NCBI GenBank assembly: GCA_958413765.1
Contig: CATYVH010000021.1
Coordinates: 1-30,049 of the forward strand
Reading direction: 5' to 3'
Source: an uncultured Collinsella sp.
GTDB taxonomy: Bacteria; Actinomycetota; Coriobacteriia; Coriobacteriales; Coriobacteriaceae
DNA length: 30,049 bases
The position numbers were made by a program, and so were the translations under genes. Positions 1 to 9,254 of the stretch are shown one piece after another. Within the stretch, counting starts at the first letter, position 1. Each line of letters begins with the position of its first letter. The notes beneath the pieces are model-generated. The model did not search any database, was not told the DNA's origin, and saw nothing but the letters and a program-made list of their open reading frames with translations.

Positions 1-1878
1 CCGACCACAAAGGACGAGCTGAAGCTGGGCGAGAAGCCGGCCATGCCGTTCTCCGATATCCGCCTGCTCAACGTCCTGGGGCACACCCTGTGGTTCCTGC
101 CGAACGTCGCGAGCTGCTACGCCATGGCCAACCTCCTCAAGGAACGCCAGAACACCTTCTATCATGACTTCAAGATCAACGTCTGCGCCGGTGCCGCCGC
201 CGGCATCGGCCTGGACGCCCTGCCGCCCGTGCAGCGCTCGATGCGCGAACCGCTGGAGTCCCGCACGATCACGCTCTCATGCGGCAAGCTGACGACCGGC
301 GTCACGGTGAAACCGTGGACGGGCGTGTTCATGCTCTCCAACGTCAAGAGCGCCGAGACCTATTTCCAGACCGCGTTCCGCGTGCAGTCGCCGTGGACGG
401 TCAAGGACGACGACGGGCGCACCCAGATCATCAAGAACGAGTGCTACGTATTCGATTTCGCGCTCGACCGCGCCCTCACGATGGTCTCCGATTACTCGAC
501 GCAGCTCGTCACCGACCCCAAGAAGGGTCCGGAGCAGAAGGTCGACGAGTTCGTCAAGTTCCTGCCGGTGCTCGCCTATGACGGCAGCAGGATGAAGGAG
601 ATCAGCGCCGCCGAGGTATTGGACATCGCCATGGCCGGAACGTCGGCGACGCTCCTCGCGAAGCGCTGGGAGTCCGCGCTGCTGGTCAACGTCGACAACG
701 ACACCCTGCGCCGCCTGCTCGCAAACGACGAGGCTATTAACGCCCTCATGAACATCGAGGGCTTCCGCAGCCTCAACGATGACATCAAGACGATCATCAA
801 CAAGTCCGAGGCCGTCAAGAAGGTCAAGAAGGAGAAGGGGGAGAGTCTTACCCCGAAAGAGAAGAAGGAGCTCACCGAGGAGGAGAAGGAGTCCAAGAGC
901 AAGCGCAAGGAAATCCAGACCAAGCTGATCAAGTTCGCGACCCGAATCCCCGTCTTCATGTACCTCACGGACTACCGCGAGGAGACGCTGCACGACGTAA
1001 TCACCCAGCTCGAACCTGGGCTGTTCAAGAAGGTCACCGGCCTGTCCGTCGATGACTTCAACCTCCTCGTCGGTCTGGGCGTCTTCAATGCACCCCTGAT
1101 GAATGACGCGGTCTACAAGTTCCGACGCTACGAGGACGCGAGCCTTGTCTACACCGGTGTCAACAAGCACGCCGGCGAGCGCGTCGGCCTGTACGACACG
1201 ACGCTTTCCGAGTACGACTACCTCGCCGCGAAACAGCAGGAGTCGATGATCGCGCCGGACGGCTCTGCCATCGACCTCACCAGCGCCGAACCCGTCACGC
1301 GCCCCGTCGAGCAAATTGGGAAATTTCCTGTCGTCCAAAAGGTTGCTCAACAAAAAGTTGTACAGCAAACGGAGAAACCGAAAGCATCGGCGGAGCCTGT
1401 GTCGACCACTGTGTCGACCAAAACGGATTGGGTCGCGGACGTCCTCACCAACCGCGGTATCGAATTCGTCGACAAGCGCGAGAAGTCCGGTGCCTTATGG
1501 GCACTCGGCGGCGTCGAGCTCGCTCCGGCGATGGGGACGTTGCGCGACCGCGGCGCCGACTTCACGTTCAAGCCGAGCGGCGGCAAGGCAACCAAGTTCA
1601 AGGAGGCCTGGTATCTCACCGGGTATCCCGATGAACTGAACGATGACGTTGCCGAAGAAACTCCGGCGATCGACTACAGCAAGGTCGTTCCGGGCTATCG
1701 CGTTATTCACAAGGGCCTCGGCGGGGGAACGGTCAAGCGGATCAATGGCGGCTTGATCTCAGTTGCGTTCGATGACTCCCCGAATCGTCAACGTGCATTT
1801 GCGTTTCCTGGTGCATTTGAGCAGGGGCTTTTATCTCATGCGGCGATGGCCGAATCAGACGGCCCGATTTGTCTTTAG
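1..1878 (+). CDS. Restriction-type SF2 helicase, C-terminal part (5' truncated by window)
   Basis: The frame is open from base 1, so the true start lies upstream; the first ATG at 43 is internal. A helicase motif VI-like segment (YFQTAFRVQSPW, Gln123 to Trp132 counted from base 1) follows a GKLTTGVTVKPW segment. This pattern is known from very large DEAD/DEAH proteins with restriction-type roles that often carry an N-terminal nuclease. A Lys/Glu-rich helical stretch follows at roughly residues 270-320. Near the C-terminus are a module with DKREKSGALWALGG and KATKFKEAWYLTGYP, seen in many DNA-processing proteins, and an SH3-like tail (VIHKGLGGGTVKRINGG) resembling the C-terminal domain of UvrD/PcrA helicases. 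Inferred role: the ATP-dependent translocase of a restriction or defence system, acting on DNA in the cytoplasm. It ends 40 bp before a probable nuclease gene. The catalytic Walker motifs lie outside the window. Confidence 0.75.
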   Translation, partial: PTTKDELKLGEKPAMPFSDIRLLNVLGHTLWFLPNVASCYAMANLLKERQNTFYHDFKINVCAGAAAGIGLDALPPVQRSMREPLESRTITLSCGKLTTGVTVKPWTGVFMLSNVKSAETYFQTAFRVQSPWTVKDDDGRTQIIKNECYVFDFALDRALTMVSDYSTQLVTDPKKGPEQKVDEFVKFLPVLAYDGSRMKEISAAEVLDIAMAGTSATLLAKRWESALLVNVDNDTLRRLLANDEAINALMNIEGFRSLNDDIKTIINKSEAVKKVKKEKGESLTPKEKKELTEEEKESKSKRKEIQTKLIKFATRIPVFMYLTDYREETLHDVITQLEPGLFKKVTGLSVDDFNLLVGLGVFNAPLMNDAVYKFRRYEDASLVYTGVNKHAGERVGLYDTTLSEYDYLAAKQQESMIAPDGSAIDLTSAEPVTRPVEQIGKFPVVQKVAQQKVVQQTEKPKASAEPVSTTVSTKTDWVADVLTNRGIEFVDKREKSGALWALGGVELAPAMGTLRDRGADFTFKPSGGKATKFKEAWYLTGYPDELNDDVAEETPAIDYSKVVPGYRVIHKGLGGGTVKRINGGLISVAFDDSPNRQRAFAFPGAFEQGLLSHAAMAESDGPICL

Positions 1879-1918
1879 ATAGATATATCACTGTTAACTC
1901 GCTGAAGGAGCTTTTGGG

Positions 1919-2788
1919 ATGGATGAAAGAACAACTCGTGGGCTAGCGTTTAAGCGGCGTGATAGCGAAGGTAATGTTACTGCCTTTCGCAATACAATAA
2001 CTTCTAAATTAGGAATGACTGACTTGCAGGGGCTGTTGATTGGCAAGAGCGGGGAGTTTACTGAAGCGGTTGAGGCCTTTGAAGTCGAGGGGTTCGCACG
2101 CGATGCTTTGCTAAAAATACTCCTGCCAGCATCAGATTTAACGCGTAAAGTCAGGCTTGCAAATGCGATCGGTGTTCCATTTTCGGTTTGGATTCATGGA
2201 ACGGACGACAAAGGGATTATTCGAGCCATTCAACTGGATGTGGACGAAGAGCGTTTGGGCGGTGTAAAGGTGGTTACAGAACGCCTGTGCACAGAAGATA
2301 GATTTATAGAATGGTGGGCTGAAAAAAAGAAAACGCCTCAGACAAAAAGATTTAGAAAACAGTATATTCAGAACAGTTATTTTGACAAACTGCTTGAGAG
2401 CCATGGCATGGTGTGGGGCGGCAATATCGATGGAGCTATATTCGCGCCGGACGGCAGTGTTGAGGCGATTGTCGAAATAAGATGTACGGAGAAAAATCCA
2501 ATCGAGACTTATGATCCATCTCGTTATTACAAGGAGGATACGTTTACATGGCAACCCGTTCTTAAGTTGTCGAGAGATTTGGACATTCCGTGTGTATTGC
2601 TGACATTTAAAAAGGAATATAAGGATGGGGAGACGGGGGTTCTCGGGATTGCAGGCGTTCTCGGCAATGACGATAACGGACTTAAATACCTAGACGCTAA
2701 GCCTCCTTGCAATAACTTAGTTCATTCAGCTGACGAGGTTCGAAGGTTTGTGCTGGATATGAAGATGGCCCACGCGCAACTAAAGTAA
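1919..2788 (+). CDS. Putative PD-(D/E)XK-type nuclease or restriction subunit
   Basis: This 289-aa protein starts with an ATG behind GAAGGAG, 40 bp after the helicase gene, so the two are probably co-transcribed. I do not recognise a named family. The middle has a nuclease-like core: an Asp in NIDGAIFAPDG (Asp171), a strand with Glu186-Ile-Arg188 in VEAIVEIRCTE, then a YDPSRYY segment and a hydrophobic strand in DIPCVLLTFKKEY. This fits a PD-(D/E)XK fold in which Arg replaces the usual Lys, or Lys is supplied from elsewhere. The gene is visibly AT-richer and uses different codons from the helicase upstream, which suggests separate acquisition. Inferred role: the DNA-cleaving or target-recognition partner of the helicase. 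Moderate confidence as a gene, low for the function. Confidence 0.6.
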   Translation: MDERTTRGLAFKRRDSEGNVTAFRNTITSKLGMTDLQGLLIGKSGEFTEAVEAFEVEGFARDALLKILLPASDLTRKVRLANAIGVPFSVWIHGTDDKGIIRAIQLDVDEERLGGVKVVTERLCTEDRFIEWWAEKKKTPQTKRFRKQYIQNSYFDKLLESHGMVWGGNIDGAIFAPDGSVEAIVEIRCTEKNPIETYDPSRYYKEDTFTWQPVLKLSRDLDIPCVLLTFKKEYKDGETGVLGIAGVLGNDDNGLKYLDAKPPCNNLVHSADEVRRFVLDMKMAHAQLK

Positions 2789-2928
2789 CCTTGATTGGGC
2801 ACGGGCCAAGGTGAACTCCGGAATGGACGAGCTTCTACGATTCTCGGACTAGTAAGTTTGGTTGCCTCGCGGTGCCCTGCGGTTCGCTCCGGCGTCACAT
2901 TCCCTTATCCTCTGTGCTAAAAGATCGT

Positions 2929-5154
2929 CTACTGGCTACTGTCTGGGTTCATGTTTAAATTAAATCGGGGATTCGTTGTAGTCGTCTGCCTCTCCTTTGT
3001 TAATGGCGTTGCGTCCGAGGAGCGATCATTTCTGTCGGATATGCAATCCCAGTAACCGGATAAACCGGGGATGGGGAGATGCTCAATTGTTCTCGCGCTC
3101 TTCTTTCTGGTCTTGTCAGCCTCTAGCTCTAATGAGATGACGGAGGCAACCAGATCGAATTTAGAGATTGACCACCCGTTATCCGATTTGCGACAGTGAC
3201 CCGCATTCTTTTTTGCGAGTTTGTCCAAGAGCTCTGGAAGGGTGCCTAATTGTGCTGACTGGGTCGTAATAACAACGACTTCATTGCCATCCGCCAATGA
3301 ACCGTTCCAAATTACGGGATGAGGATAACCGCATGCTTCAGGCGTTTGAGTGCTAGGTTGGTTTTTGGGCCGATTGATTGCCTTGAGCCACTCTTCGTAA
3401 AGTGCTTTCGGCACGAGAGGGGACCGTTGATAATAAGGTCCAAGGGTGTGGTCAACGGCATCGGCTAGTTCTTGAAAATATAGCTGACGCTTTTTGTTAG
3501 CAGCCATCGGGTTATGCCCGTCTTTCCCGCTGACAGTATCTGCTTTGCGTCTTAAATTGACGGCAGTTGCATGGGGCGGCTTTTTACCAAGCTTGAGTTT
3601 TGTATTACTCGCGGGATTGCAATACATGCCCGTCTCATTGTCGTATCTAGAACAATACTTGCTATTGTTGCCAGCTGGGAAAAAGGGCTTGTTACATATG
3701 CTGCATTTTGTCGGAAGTGCCCCGGATCGCAGGGCTTCGCATAGTAGATGCGCATAGAAAACCGAGAATGATTCCGGAAGAAAAGAATGAATCAATGAGT
3801 GGGAGCGGTCTATCAAGTGCTGGAAATGAAGGGCTTCTTGCATTGCGTCACTGTCGTTGATGTCGACAACAAGGTATTTTCCGTCATTTACGATAAACCG
3901 CATGATACCGATTGTGCTTTCGGCGATCCTCGATAACTCCACCTTGCTGTAGAGCCTGTTTTGAATCAGGTTGAGTGCCAGAGAGTTGAGGCTATTGAGG
4001 TCCTGGACCATTGGGGCGGCGATTGCATGTTTCGTGCATTTTGAGGACGTCAGTTCCCCAAAACGGCGAATTTGATCAGCGACATCCAGGATGGATTCTC
4101 CGGTAGAAAGCAGCTTCGCGAATAATGAAACGTAGCTGCTGAGGTCATCCCGATAAGAAGGCTCGTTTATCTTCTTGGATAAGCTAAGACAATCAATGAT
4201 GATGTCGCCAAGAACGGCTATTGCCAACTCATGGATATCGATGGCTAGTTGGGTATCAACTAATTGAACGTGGAAGTGCGTCTCATAAAACTCCCTTTTA
4301 GTTTCTGGCGTTTTAAGCGCCAGCGGGTGGTGGACAATTGAGTGCTCGCTTCCGCGAGCGAGCTTTGGCCTTCTATTTAGGTCAAAGACCATTTCAATGT
4401 AACTGGCCAGATTAGGTGCGACGGAATCGTCGGCATCGTCGCTGCTTAGTAACTCAAGTGCTGGCATAGCAACTCTCGCGATGTTCCCACACTCTATTGC
4501 CCAAAGAGAGAAAACCTTCGAGGGCAAATAGGCATCGGGTATTTCATCAAGATAAACTGAATCGATGCACAATGAGCAAGCATTTATGAAGAGCTGGTAG
4601 ATACCGTCCGAATAGCCGCCGCTTATTGCGGAATCAAGCGCTTGTTTGACTGCCTCCGCGAGCTCATGCGCTATATTTGCCTTTTCGATATGGCATTTGT
4701 CGAGGTCATCGCCTGCGTCAATTATTCTTGAACAAAGCGGAGGAAAACACGTGGAAGCATTTTTATAATCTGAGCCTTCGAGATATTGAGCTTCTTGAAT
4801 GCGCTGCATTCGCCGTAGCGAATTAAAGATGCGGTGTGGAACGGGCGCTGAATGGGCGTTACGATATTCGGCATACCAAGAGGACATTTCGTTAAAGAAC
4901 TTCTCAAGATCAATTCTTAGCAATTCGTTAAGCAGCTCTTTTACAGACCAATGCTGTTCGAATTCCACTCCTTCACATTCTTGATCCTTATTGGGTTTTG
5001 CGTTTGTCAGTTGTTTGCAACAGAGATGCAAAGAGGTGTCTCTGTCAAACCGAATGAAGCTAGCCCTAACACGCCAGGTCAGAGCTATTAAATTGGCACC
5101 TTGCATATTTCTTAAACCAGCACAACTTTCAAAATCAAATATACTTTGTGCCAT
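2929..5154 (-). CDS. Zinc-ribbon protein of unknown function, copy 1 (DUF6076-like)
   Basis: This 741-aa protein is mostly helical in its first 470 residues. It then has a Cys cluster with spacing C484-X2-C487-X13-C501-X10-C512 (CSICNKPFFP, then NSKYCSRYD and MYCNP), very likely a structural zinc site. A basic stretch and a further conserved C-terminal region (GPYYQ, YPHPVIWNG) follow. The layout recalls proteins annotated as DUF6076, from memory and unchecked. It is paralogous to the minus-strand gene at 6546-8705, with identical Cys spacing. It is divergent from the small gene at 5217, with 62 bp between the two starts. No Shine-Dalgarno is obvious before the ATG at 5154, so the start is uncertain. 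Base composition is more AT-rich than the 12-30 kb part of the window. The KYC-type ribbon suggests nucleic-acid binding, but this is inference. Confidence 0.75.
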   Translation of the reverse strand: MAQSIFDFESCAGLRNMQGANLIALTWRVRASFIRFDRDTSLHLCCKQLTNAKPNKDQECEGVEFEQHWSVKELLNELLRIDLEKFFNEMSSWYAEYRNAHSAPVPHRIFNSLRRMQRIQEAQYLEGSDYKNASTCFPPLCSRIIDAGDDLDKCHIEKANIAHELAEAVKQALDSAISGGYSDGIYQLFINACSLCIDSVYLDEIPDAYLPSKVFSLWAIECGNIARVAMPALELLSSDDADDSVAPNLASYIEMVFDLNRRPKLARGSEHSIVHHPLALKTPETKREFYETHFHVQLVDTQLAIDIHELAIAVLGDIIIDCLSLSKKINEPSYRDDLSSYVSLFAKLLSTGESILDVADQIRRFGELTSSKCTKHAIAAPMVQDLNSLNSLALNLIQNRLYSKVELSRIAESTIGIMRFIVNDGKYLVVDINDSDAMQEALHFQHLIDRSHSLIHSFLPESFSVFYAHLLCEALRSGALPTKCSICNKPFFPAGNNSKYCSRYDNETGMYCNPASNTKLKLGKKPPHATAVNLRRKADTVSGKDGHNPMAANKKRQLYFQELADAVDHTLGPYYQRSPLVPKALYEEWLKAINRPKNQPSTQTPEACGYPHPVIWNGSLADGNEVVVITTQSAQLGTLPELLDKLAKKNAGHCRKSDNGWSISKFDLVASVISLELEADKTRKKSARTIEHLPIPGLSGYWDCISDRNDRSSDATPLTKERQTTTTNPRFNLNMNPDSSQ

Positions 5155-5169
5155 TGTGCCACTTTGTCG

Positions 5170-5216
5170 TGTTCAATAGGAGTCGAGCAAGAAAGAAGTC
5201 CAAGGGAGGACGGAAA
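5170..5216 (+). promoter_or_regulatory. Leader conserved between the two module copies (copy 1)
   Basis: The stretch from GTTCAATAGGAGTCGAGC through the Shine-Dalgarno AAGGGAGG aligns with the leader before the second small gene (8769-8814: GTTCAATGGAGTCAAGC, then CCAGGGAGG). It lies between divergent starts, so it probably carries the start of the rightward transcript and its ribosome site. No convincing -35/-10 pair is visible. The similarity supports duplication of the whole module, including its control region. Confidence 0.45.
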
Positions 5217-5558
5217 ATGTTTGACGACACCCTGTTTGAACTGGTTAATTCCACCAAGCGCGATGAACTTGAAGATCTCGTTTGCGAAGTTATGACCATC
5301 TGCGACGAGCTGAAGGCCTGCCTTTCCGAGGGGTGTGGGCTTGGTTTCTTTGAAGCCGTCGCCCGTCAAAGCGCCTATGAGCTCATGCTTGACAATTGTC
5401 GTGACGAGCTTGCTCGTCTGGGCTTTGAGCTCGAGTGGGGCGTTGAGGACTATCCGGTGGTCTCGCCGGTCCGTTCGGTTTCGCTTGCGCGGATCTCAGC
5501 GCATGACGCCGTTGGCGTCGAGTATTCGAGTCGTAATGATCTCGAAATAGCTTGTTAG
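5217..5558 (+). CDS. Small helical protein ending in Ile-Ala-Cys, copy 1
   Basis: This 113-aa acidic, largely helical protein was assigned the ATG at 5217 because it follows AAGGGAGGACGG at ideal spacing; the longer reading from 5148 overlaps the divergent gene and has no ribosome site. A conserved segment (CRDELARLGFELEWG, about residues 61-75) is shared with the small protein at 8815-9141 (VDELDQLGFEFRW). Both end in IAC. It lies between a divergent zinc-ribbon gene and a co-directional membrane protein gene, the same order as in copy 2. Function is unknown. The constant partners suggest a complex or regulatory role, and the invariant C-terminal Cys may matter. Confidence 0.75.
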   Translation: MFDDTLFELVNSTKRDELEDLVCEVMTICDELKACLSEGCGLGFFEAVARQSAYELMLDNCRDELARLGFELEWGVEDYPVVSPVRSVSLARISAHDAVGVEYSSRNDLEIAC

Positions 5559-5686
5559 TCTCTCTTTCCTCGTAGGCGGTCAAGCCGACCTGCTGTTTTA
5601 TCGGGACTTCTAAGCAGCCCCGTTCTTTACGTCAATCACCCTAAAACTCAATCATCAGCCAATCGGGTCTCTCTGAAAGGAAGATC

Positions 5687-6499
5687 ATGAATACTTCTGT
5701 TCAAAATGTGTCCGTCTCTCACAAGCCGAGCATCACCAAGATTGCTGAAGGCGTGTTGTTAATCGCTGTCGCGGCGTTAGCTGTGAACGGCATCATTTCC
5801 TTTACTGCACCGTCGTACATCTGGAAAGGTGAGATTCCGATGTTCACGCCTGACCTGTTCGATCATCCCTACGACGCTCCAACGGCGGAGGATATTGTGT
5901 CGGGAATGGAGACGCTCGACCGGGTGTCGATGGTCGCGGCCGTGCTCGTTGCTCTGTATCCTGTATACCATGCCATTTGGTGCCTCTGCGCAGGTGTTGG
6001 GTGCAATTGCAAGGCACCTGTGTTTTGCGGACGGATGTCGCGCCGCTTTGGCTCGTTGAGCGCTTGTTCGCTTTTGGCCGTGCTTGCCGTATGTCGTGGG
6101 TTTGAATGTTACATCAACGGCGGAGCCATGGGAGACAAGCCTCTTATGATTGTGGGCCTCTTTCTTATGGTGACATCGATCGCGCTTGTATTTGGTTGCG
6201 CCTTGGCATGTATTGTCAAATGGTATGAGCTCAAGGGTCCTGGGCGCTATCGTGGCGATATGGCTCTTATCGCGTGGTTTGGCCGCGCGGATGCCTTGCT
6301 GGACCGCGCAAGCTCAAACATGGTGTTGCTGTATGGTGCCGAGATGCTTGCCTGCGCGGCATCGTTGATTTTTGGATATGGCATCGCTAGCACTATTGCA
6401 TCCATCATTACGATTGCATTAACCGCCTGGGGCATTGTGCTCGCCATCATCTTTATCCCTCTTTGTATCGGCTGCGTTTCGGCTAGCTCGAAAGACTAG
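5687..6499 (+). CDS. Polytopic membrane protein, copy 1
   Basis: This 270-aa protein starts with an ATG behind GAAAGGAAG. It shows about six hydrophobic spans: roughly residues 20-42, 82-102, 122-140, 155-180 and two near the C-terminus after 220. Paralogy with the protein at 9255-10079 is clear from shared signatures: YIWKGE/CVWKGE, YPVYHAIW/YPAYHAVW, KAPVFCGRMSR/EAPVFSRRVSR, INGGAMGD/INGSAMGD, KGPGR and RASSN.VL. It lies 128 bp downstream of the small IAC gene and is probably in its operon. No known family is recognised. The short cytoplasmic loops and shared Cys residues suggest a membrane-embedded partner or effector of the module, but function is not inferable. Confidence 0.8.
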   Translation: MNTSVQNVSVSHKPSITKIAEGVLLIAVAALAVNGIISFTAPSYIWKGEIPMFTPDLFDHPYDAPTAEDIVSGMETLDRVSMVAAVLVALYPVYHAIWCLCAGVGCNCKAPVFCGRMSRRFGSLSACSLLAVLAVCRGFECYINGGAMGDKPLMIVGLFLMVTSIALVFGCALACIVKWYELKGPGRYRGDMALIAWFGRADALLDRASSNMVLLYGAEMLACAASLIFGYGIASTIASIITIALTAWGIVLAIIFIPLCIGCVSASSKD

Positions 6500-6545
6500 A
6501 AGGGTGAATCTGTTCGCGGACACGTAGAAAGCCGCGGCATCAAGC

Positions 6546-8705
6546 TCAGTCTTGCTTTTCCGGGTCATATCCCTTTGTATACACGGTAAAGCTGAGGTCA
6601 TCGATCGTTCCGGTGCTGTAGATGCATGCGTCGGGCGTGCTCCATGTGTCTTGGACGGTCGGGTCAGTCCAGACATATTCGGGCCCATCGATTCCAAGCA
6701 ATGGAATGGACCTCGCCACGTGGTCGGCGTTATTTATCTGTACAATGATCTCCAACAACATGTGCAGTTTTACATGCCATGAGCTGTATGGATGCTCACC
6801 TGGCCCCTTGTAATCCAGTGTGCACTTTGATTGTGGGCTTTCGGCGAGCTGGCTTAAACATTCAAAAAGCGTTGGGTACTCGGCTCCAGGAAACTCGACT
6901 TGTACATACCGATTGCCATCGCGGACAAATCCGTACCACAGCACGGGGTATGGATACTCGAGCCTATCCGGCCGCTTGATTTTCGCTCTACAATTGGGCT
7001 GGTTGACGATAGACAGCCACGTCCTATAGAGCTCATCGGAAATGAGGTCGTTCGCTTGGTATGCTGGGCCAAGACCATCGAGGACAAAGCCGCCGAGGCG
7101 CTCAAAATAGTGAGCACAATCTGTTAGGCCCTTTTCATATGCCGTTTCGGTCTTTCTCTGTATATTAAGCGCGACATCGCGGGGCGATTTACGACCAAGA
7201 TGCTTCTTGGCGTTAAAGCGCGGGTTGCAATAGAGCTTGGTCGCCGCGTTATATCGATCGCAGTACTTGCTGTTAGGACCGGTCGGAAAAAAGAGCGAAC
7301 CGCAGGTTTGGCATGATATCGGCATAATGCCGCACAGCAGCAGCTCGTGAAGGATGCGGGCATAAAGGCTTGCAAAGGACCATTCCTCTTCGGTGAAGTA
7401 GAGCTCTCCTGCCTTTGAAATAACGGCTTGAAGCCCAACGAGCCTATTGAGGTTTTCCTGGTCGTTAAGCTCTGCATGCGTATGGAAGTCTCCATTTGCG
7501 AAGATCTGGTTCTCGCGCATAGCTTCGAGATAGTTTTTACGAAACGCCTGCATAAAGGGGGCGCTGTTCATGCGCTTTATTCCATTCAAATGCTCTTCGA
7601 GCTTTTGAGCCGTTTCGTTTCCGGGCAAGTGTTTTTTGGCTGCGTATACAAAAGCTTCGCCAAAGCGGATGATTGCCGGCAGCTGCTCATCGAATAATCG
7701 AAATTGTCGCGGGTCGCTTGTTTTGATGGCGGCTGGGAAAAACTCTTCGTTTTGCGCGAGCAGGCTAGGTGCCTCGGTGTTTTTAAGCAGCGGGGTAAGC
7801 TCCAGACATTCCTGATAAAAAACAATGAGAAGCGCTCGAAAGAGATCGGTATTGGTGCAGACGCAAGCTGTTTCTATCTGAGATTTCGCCTTGGGAAAGT
7901 TGCGTATAGGATTGTCGCGGTCATACGGCACCGGTGCTGTTAGATCAGTCTCGCCGTTGGTAGCGTTAATGCTCATGTCGTTCGACTCGAGCTGGAGATA
8001 GGAGCTGAAGAGGGACGCCATTTCTTGCTTGTTGAGTTGGTCCGATGTTGTAATCACCGCGCGGTACAGGCGGTTGATCTCGTCGCACTCAATAGCGTTG
8101 TTGTACATCCAGCAGCTGTAATAGCGATAGTCGGGAATCGCCGTGATGTTCATGACACACTGTCTACAGACATTTTCAAGGAGATATCTGGCCATGCCGG
8201 AAATCTCTCCGTGTGCATGGCTTGTAATGGCTTCGTCGAATATCGGAGCAAAGAAATCGAGGTCGCGTTCCTTTTGTTTTTGAAGGTTGATAGCGATTTC
8301 AGCTTCGTTCAATTCTGCTTGGGTGGGCTCTTGGTCGGGATCGTCTGGATCGAGCCAGTCGTCATGGTCTGGCTCGGATGCGGAGTCTATCGAGGTGTGT
8401 TGCACATGGTGAGGAGCGGCAGGGGGCTGTCGAATGGCGTTCTGCAAATCGATATAAAAGCGAAGTTCTGCTCGCTCACGAAAGTGGTTCCCAATCTCGT
8501 TGAAAAGCGAGCTTAAGTCGACGCGTAATAGATCGTTGGCTATGGAGACGAGACTCCATGCGCTTGCATTGCCGGATGTGTTTCCGTCACCGGCACAATC
8601 AATCTCCGGCGTCCTGTTAAGAAGTAGCATACGGGGATTGACAGGGGAGCGAAGAAAGCCAGCCTCAAAACCCCAGCTAAATGGTTCTTTTTCGGACTTA
8701 AGCAT
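6546..8705 (-). CDS. Zinc-ribbon protein of unknown function, copy 2 (DUF6076-like)
   Basis: This 719-aa paralogue of the protein at 2929-5154 has a predicted zinc site C465-X2-C468-X13-C482-X10-C493 (CQTCGSLFFP, NSKYCDRYN, LYCNP), identical in spacing. Shared neighbours include HLGRKSPRDVALNIQRK against KLGKKPPHATAVNLRRK, then GPAYQ and YPYPVLWYG. The N-terminal half has diverged strongly and carries an acidic insert (DHDDWLDPDDPDQEP, about residue 110). It converges on the membrane protein gene at 5687-6499, leaving 46 bp, and is divergent from the small gene at 8815, with 109 bp between. The start at 8705 lacks a strong ribosome site. The divergence between copies argues that the duplication is old or that both copies were acquired. 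Role unknown; possibly nucleic-acid binding through the ribbon. Confidence 0.75.
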   Translation of the reverse strand: MLKSEKEPFSWGFEAGFLRSPVNPRMLLLNRTPEIDCAGDGNTSGNASAWSLVSIANDLLRVDLSSLFNEIGNHFRERAELRFYIDLQNAIRQPPAAPHHVQHTSIDSASEPDHDDWLDPDDPDQEPTQAELNEAEIAINLQKQKERDLDFFAPIFDEAITSHAHGEISGMARYLLENVCRQCVMNITAIPDYRYYSCWMYNNAIECDEINRLYRAVITTSDQLNKQEMASLFSSYLQLESNDMSINATNGETDLTAPVPYDRDNPIRNFPKAKSQIETACVCTNTDLFRALLIVFYQECLELTPLLKNTEAPSLLAQNEEFFPAAIKTSDPRQFRLFDEQLPAIIRFGEAFVYAAKKHLPGNETAQKLEEHLNGIKRMNSAPFMQAFRKNYLEAMRENQIFANGDFHTHAELNDQENLNRLVGLQAVISKAGELYFTEEEWSFASLYARILHELLLCGIMPISCQTCGSLFFPTGPNSKYCDRYNAATKLYCNPRFNAKKHLGRKSPRDVALNIQRKTETAYEKGLTDCAHYFERLGGFVLDGLGPAYQANDLISDELYRTWLSIVNQPNCRAKIKRPDRLEYPYPVLWYGFVRDGNRYVQVEFPGAEYPTLFECLSQLAESPQSKCTLDYKGPGEHPYSSWHVKLHMLLEIIVQINNADHVARSIPLLGIDGPEYVWTDPTVQDTWSTPDACIYSTGTIDDLSFTVYTKGYDPEKQD

Positions 8706-8814
8706 TGATGCTCCAAACAGCCAAAATTTAAAACGCGATAAAAGTCATATTACGCGGCTGTTTGCGGCTGTTCAATGGAGTCAAGCGAAAAGGCTTAAAA
8801 CCAGGGAGGCCGTT
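8706..8814. promoter_or_regulatory. Divergent intergenic region with a 9-bp inverted repeat
   Basis: The region lies between the divergent starts of the zinc-ribbon gene (8705) and the small IAC gene (8815). It holds a perfect inverted repeat, CAAACAGCC at 8714-8722 and GGCTGTTTG at 8756-8764, around an AT-rich core. Its right part (8769-8814) matches the leader of copy 1. The layout fits a shared promoter with an operator, but no clear -35/-10 pair was found. Confidence 0.45.
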
Positions 8815-9141
8815 ATGTCCGATCGCATCAAGCTCAACGAAGGAAACATCGATGTATGCGAGCGCGAGGTCATTGCTCTTCGCGAGATTATCGCCGCCGC
8901 CATGGGTCGCTTGCATCAGATGCGCAAGCAGTGCGAGCACGGCTACGCGTCTTCGGAAGATTTCGAGAATGCGTTGGATGCGTATGGAGCGATCCGTGAG
9001 CGAGTCGATGAGCTTGACCAGCTTGGTTTCGAGTTCAGGTGGTCGTCAGTCCCCGATGCGGGGATCGATGAGTATGCCGGGCTCGAATGGGTCGAGGACG
9101 ACAGCTCTCCACGTGAGCACGGTTTCGATATCGCTTGCTAA
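8815..9141 (+). CDS. Small helical protein ending in Ile-Ala-Cys, copy 2
   Basis: This 108-aa protein was assigned the ATG at 8815 from CCAGGGAGG just upstream; an open frame from 8500 overlaps the divergent gene and is not credible. It is strongly helical and probably coiled-coil in residues 10-65, followed by VDELDQLGFEFRW and an acidic tail ending FDIAC. It is paralogous to the product of 5217-5558, mainly over the DEL..LGFE..W motif and the C-terminus. It is followed by the membrane protein gene at 9255, as in copy 1. A third copy of its last codons is found at 10178-10222. Function unknown. Confidence 0.75.
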   Translation: MSDRIKLNEGNIDVCEREVIALREIIAAAMGRLHQMRKQCEHGYASSEDFENALDAYGAIRERVDELDQLGFEFRWSSVPDAGIDEYAGLEWVEDDSSPREHGFDIAC

Positions 9142-9254
9142 TGTGTCCGCATGACTTGGTATCACTGTGGCCGAACAACCTCTGATTGGAGTCGGCTAGA
9201 GGCTGCGTCCTAGGTGCCGCCGATTCCGGTTTGATTTCTGTTGAAAGGAAATTC

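Noticed and set aside
277..1368. Long minus-strand open frame opposite the helicase
   Set aside because: Low-complexity Leu/Val/Arg/Asp-rich translation typical of the antisense of a G+C-rich gene; the plus strand carries clear helicase motifs.
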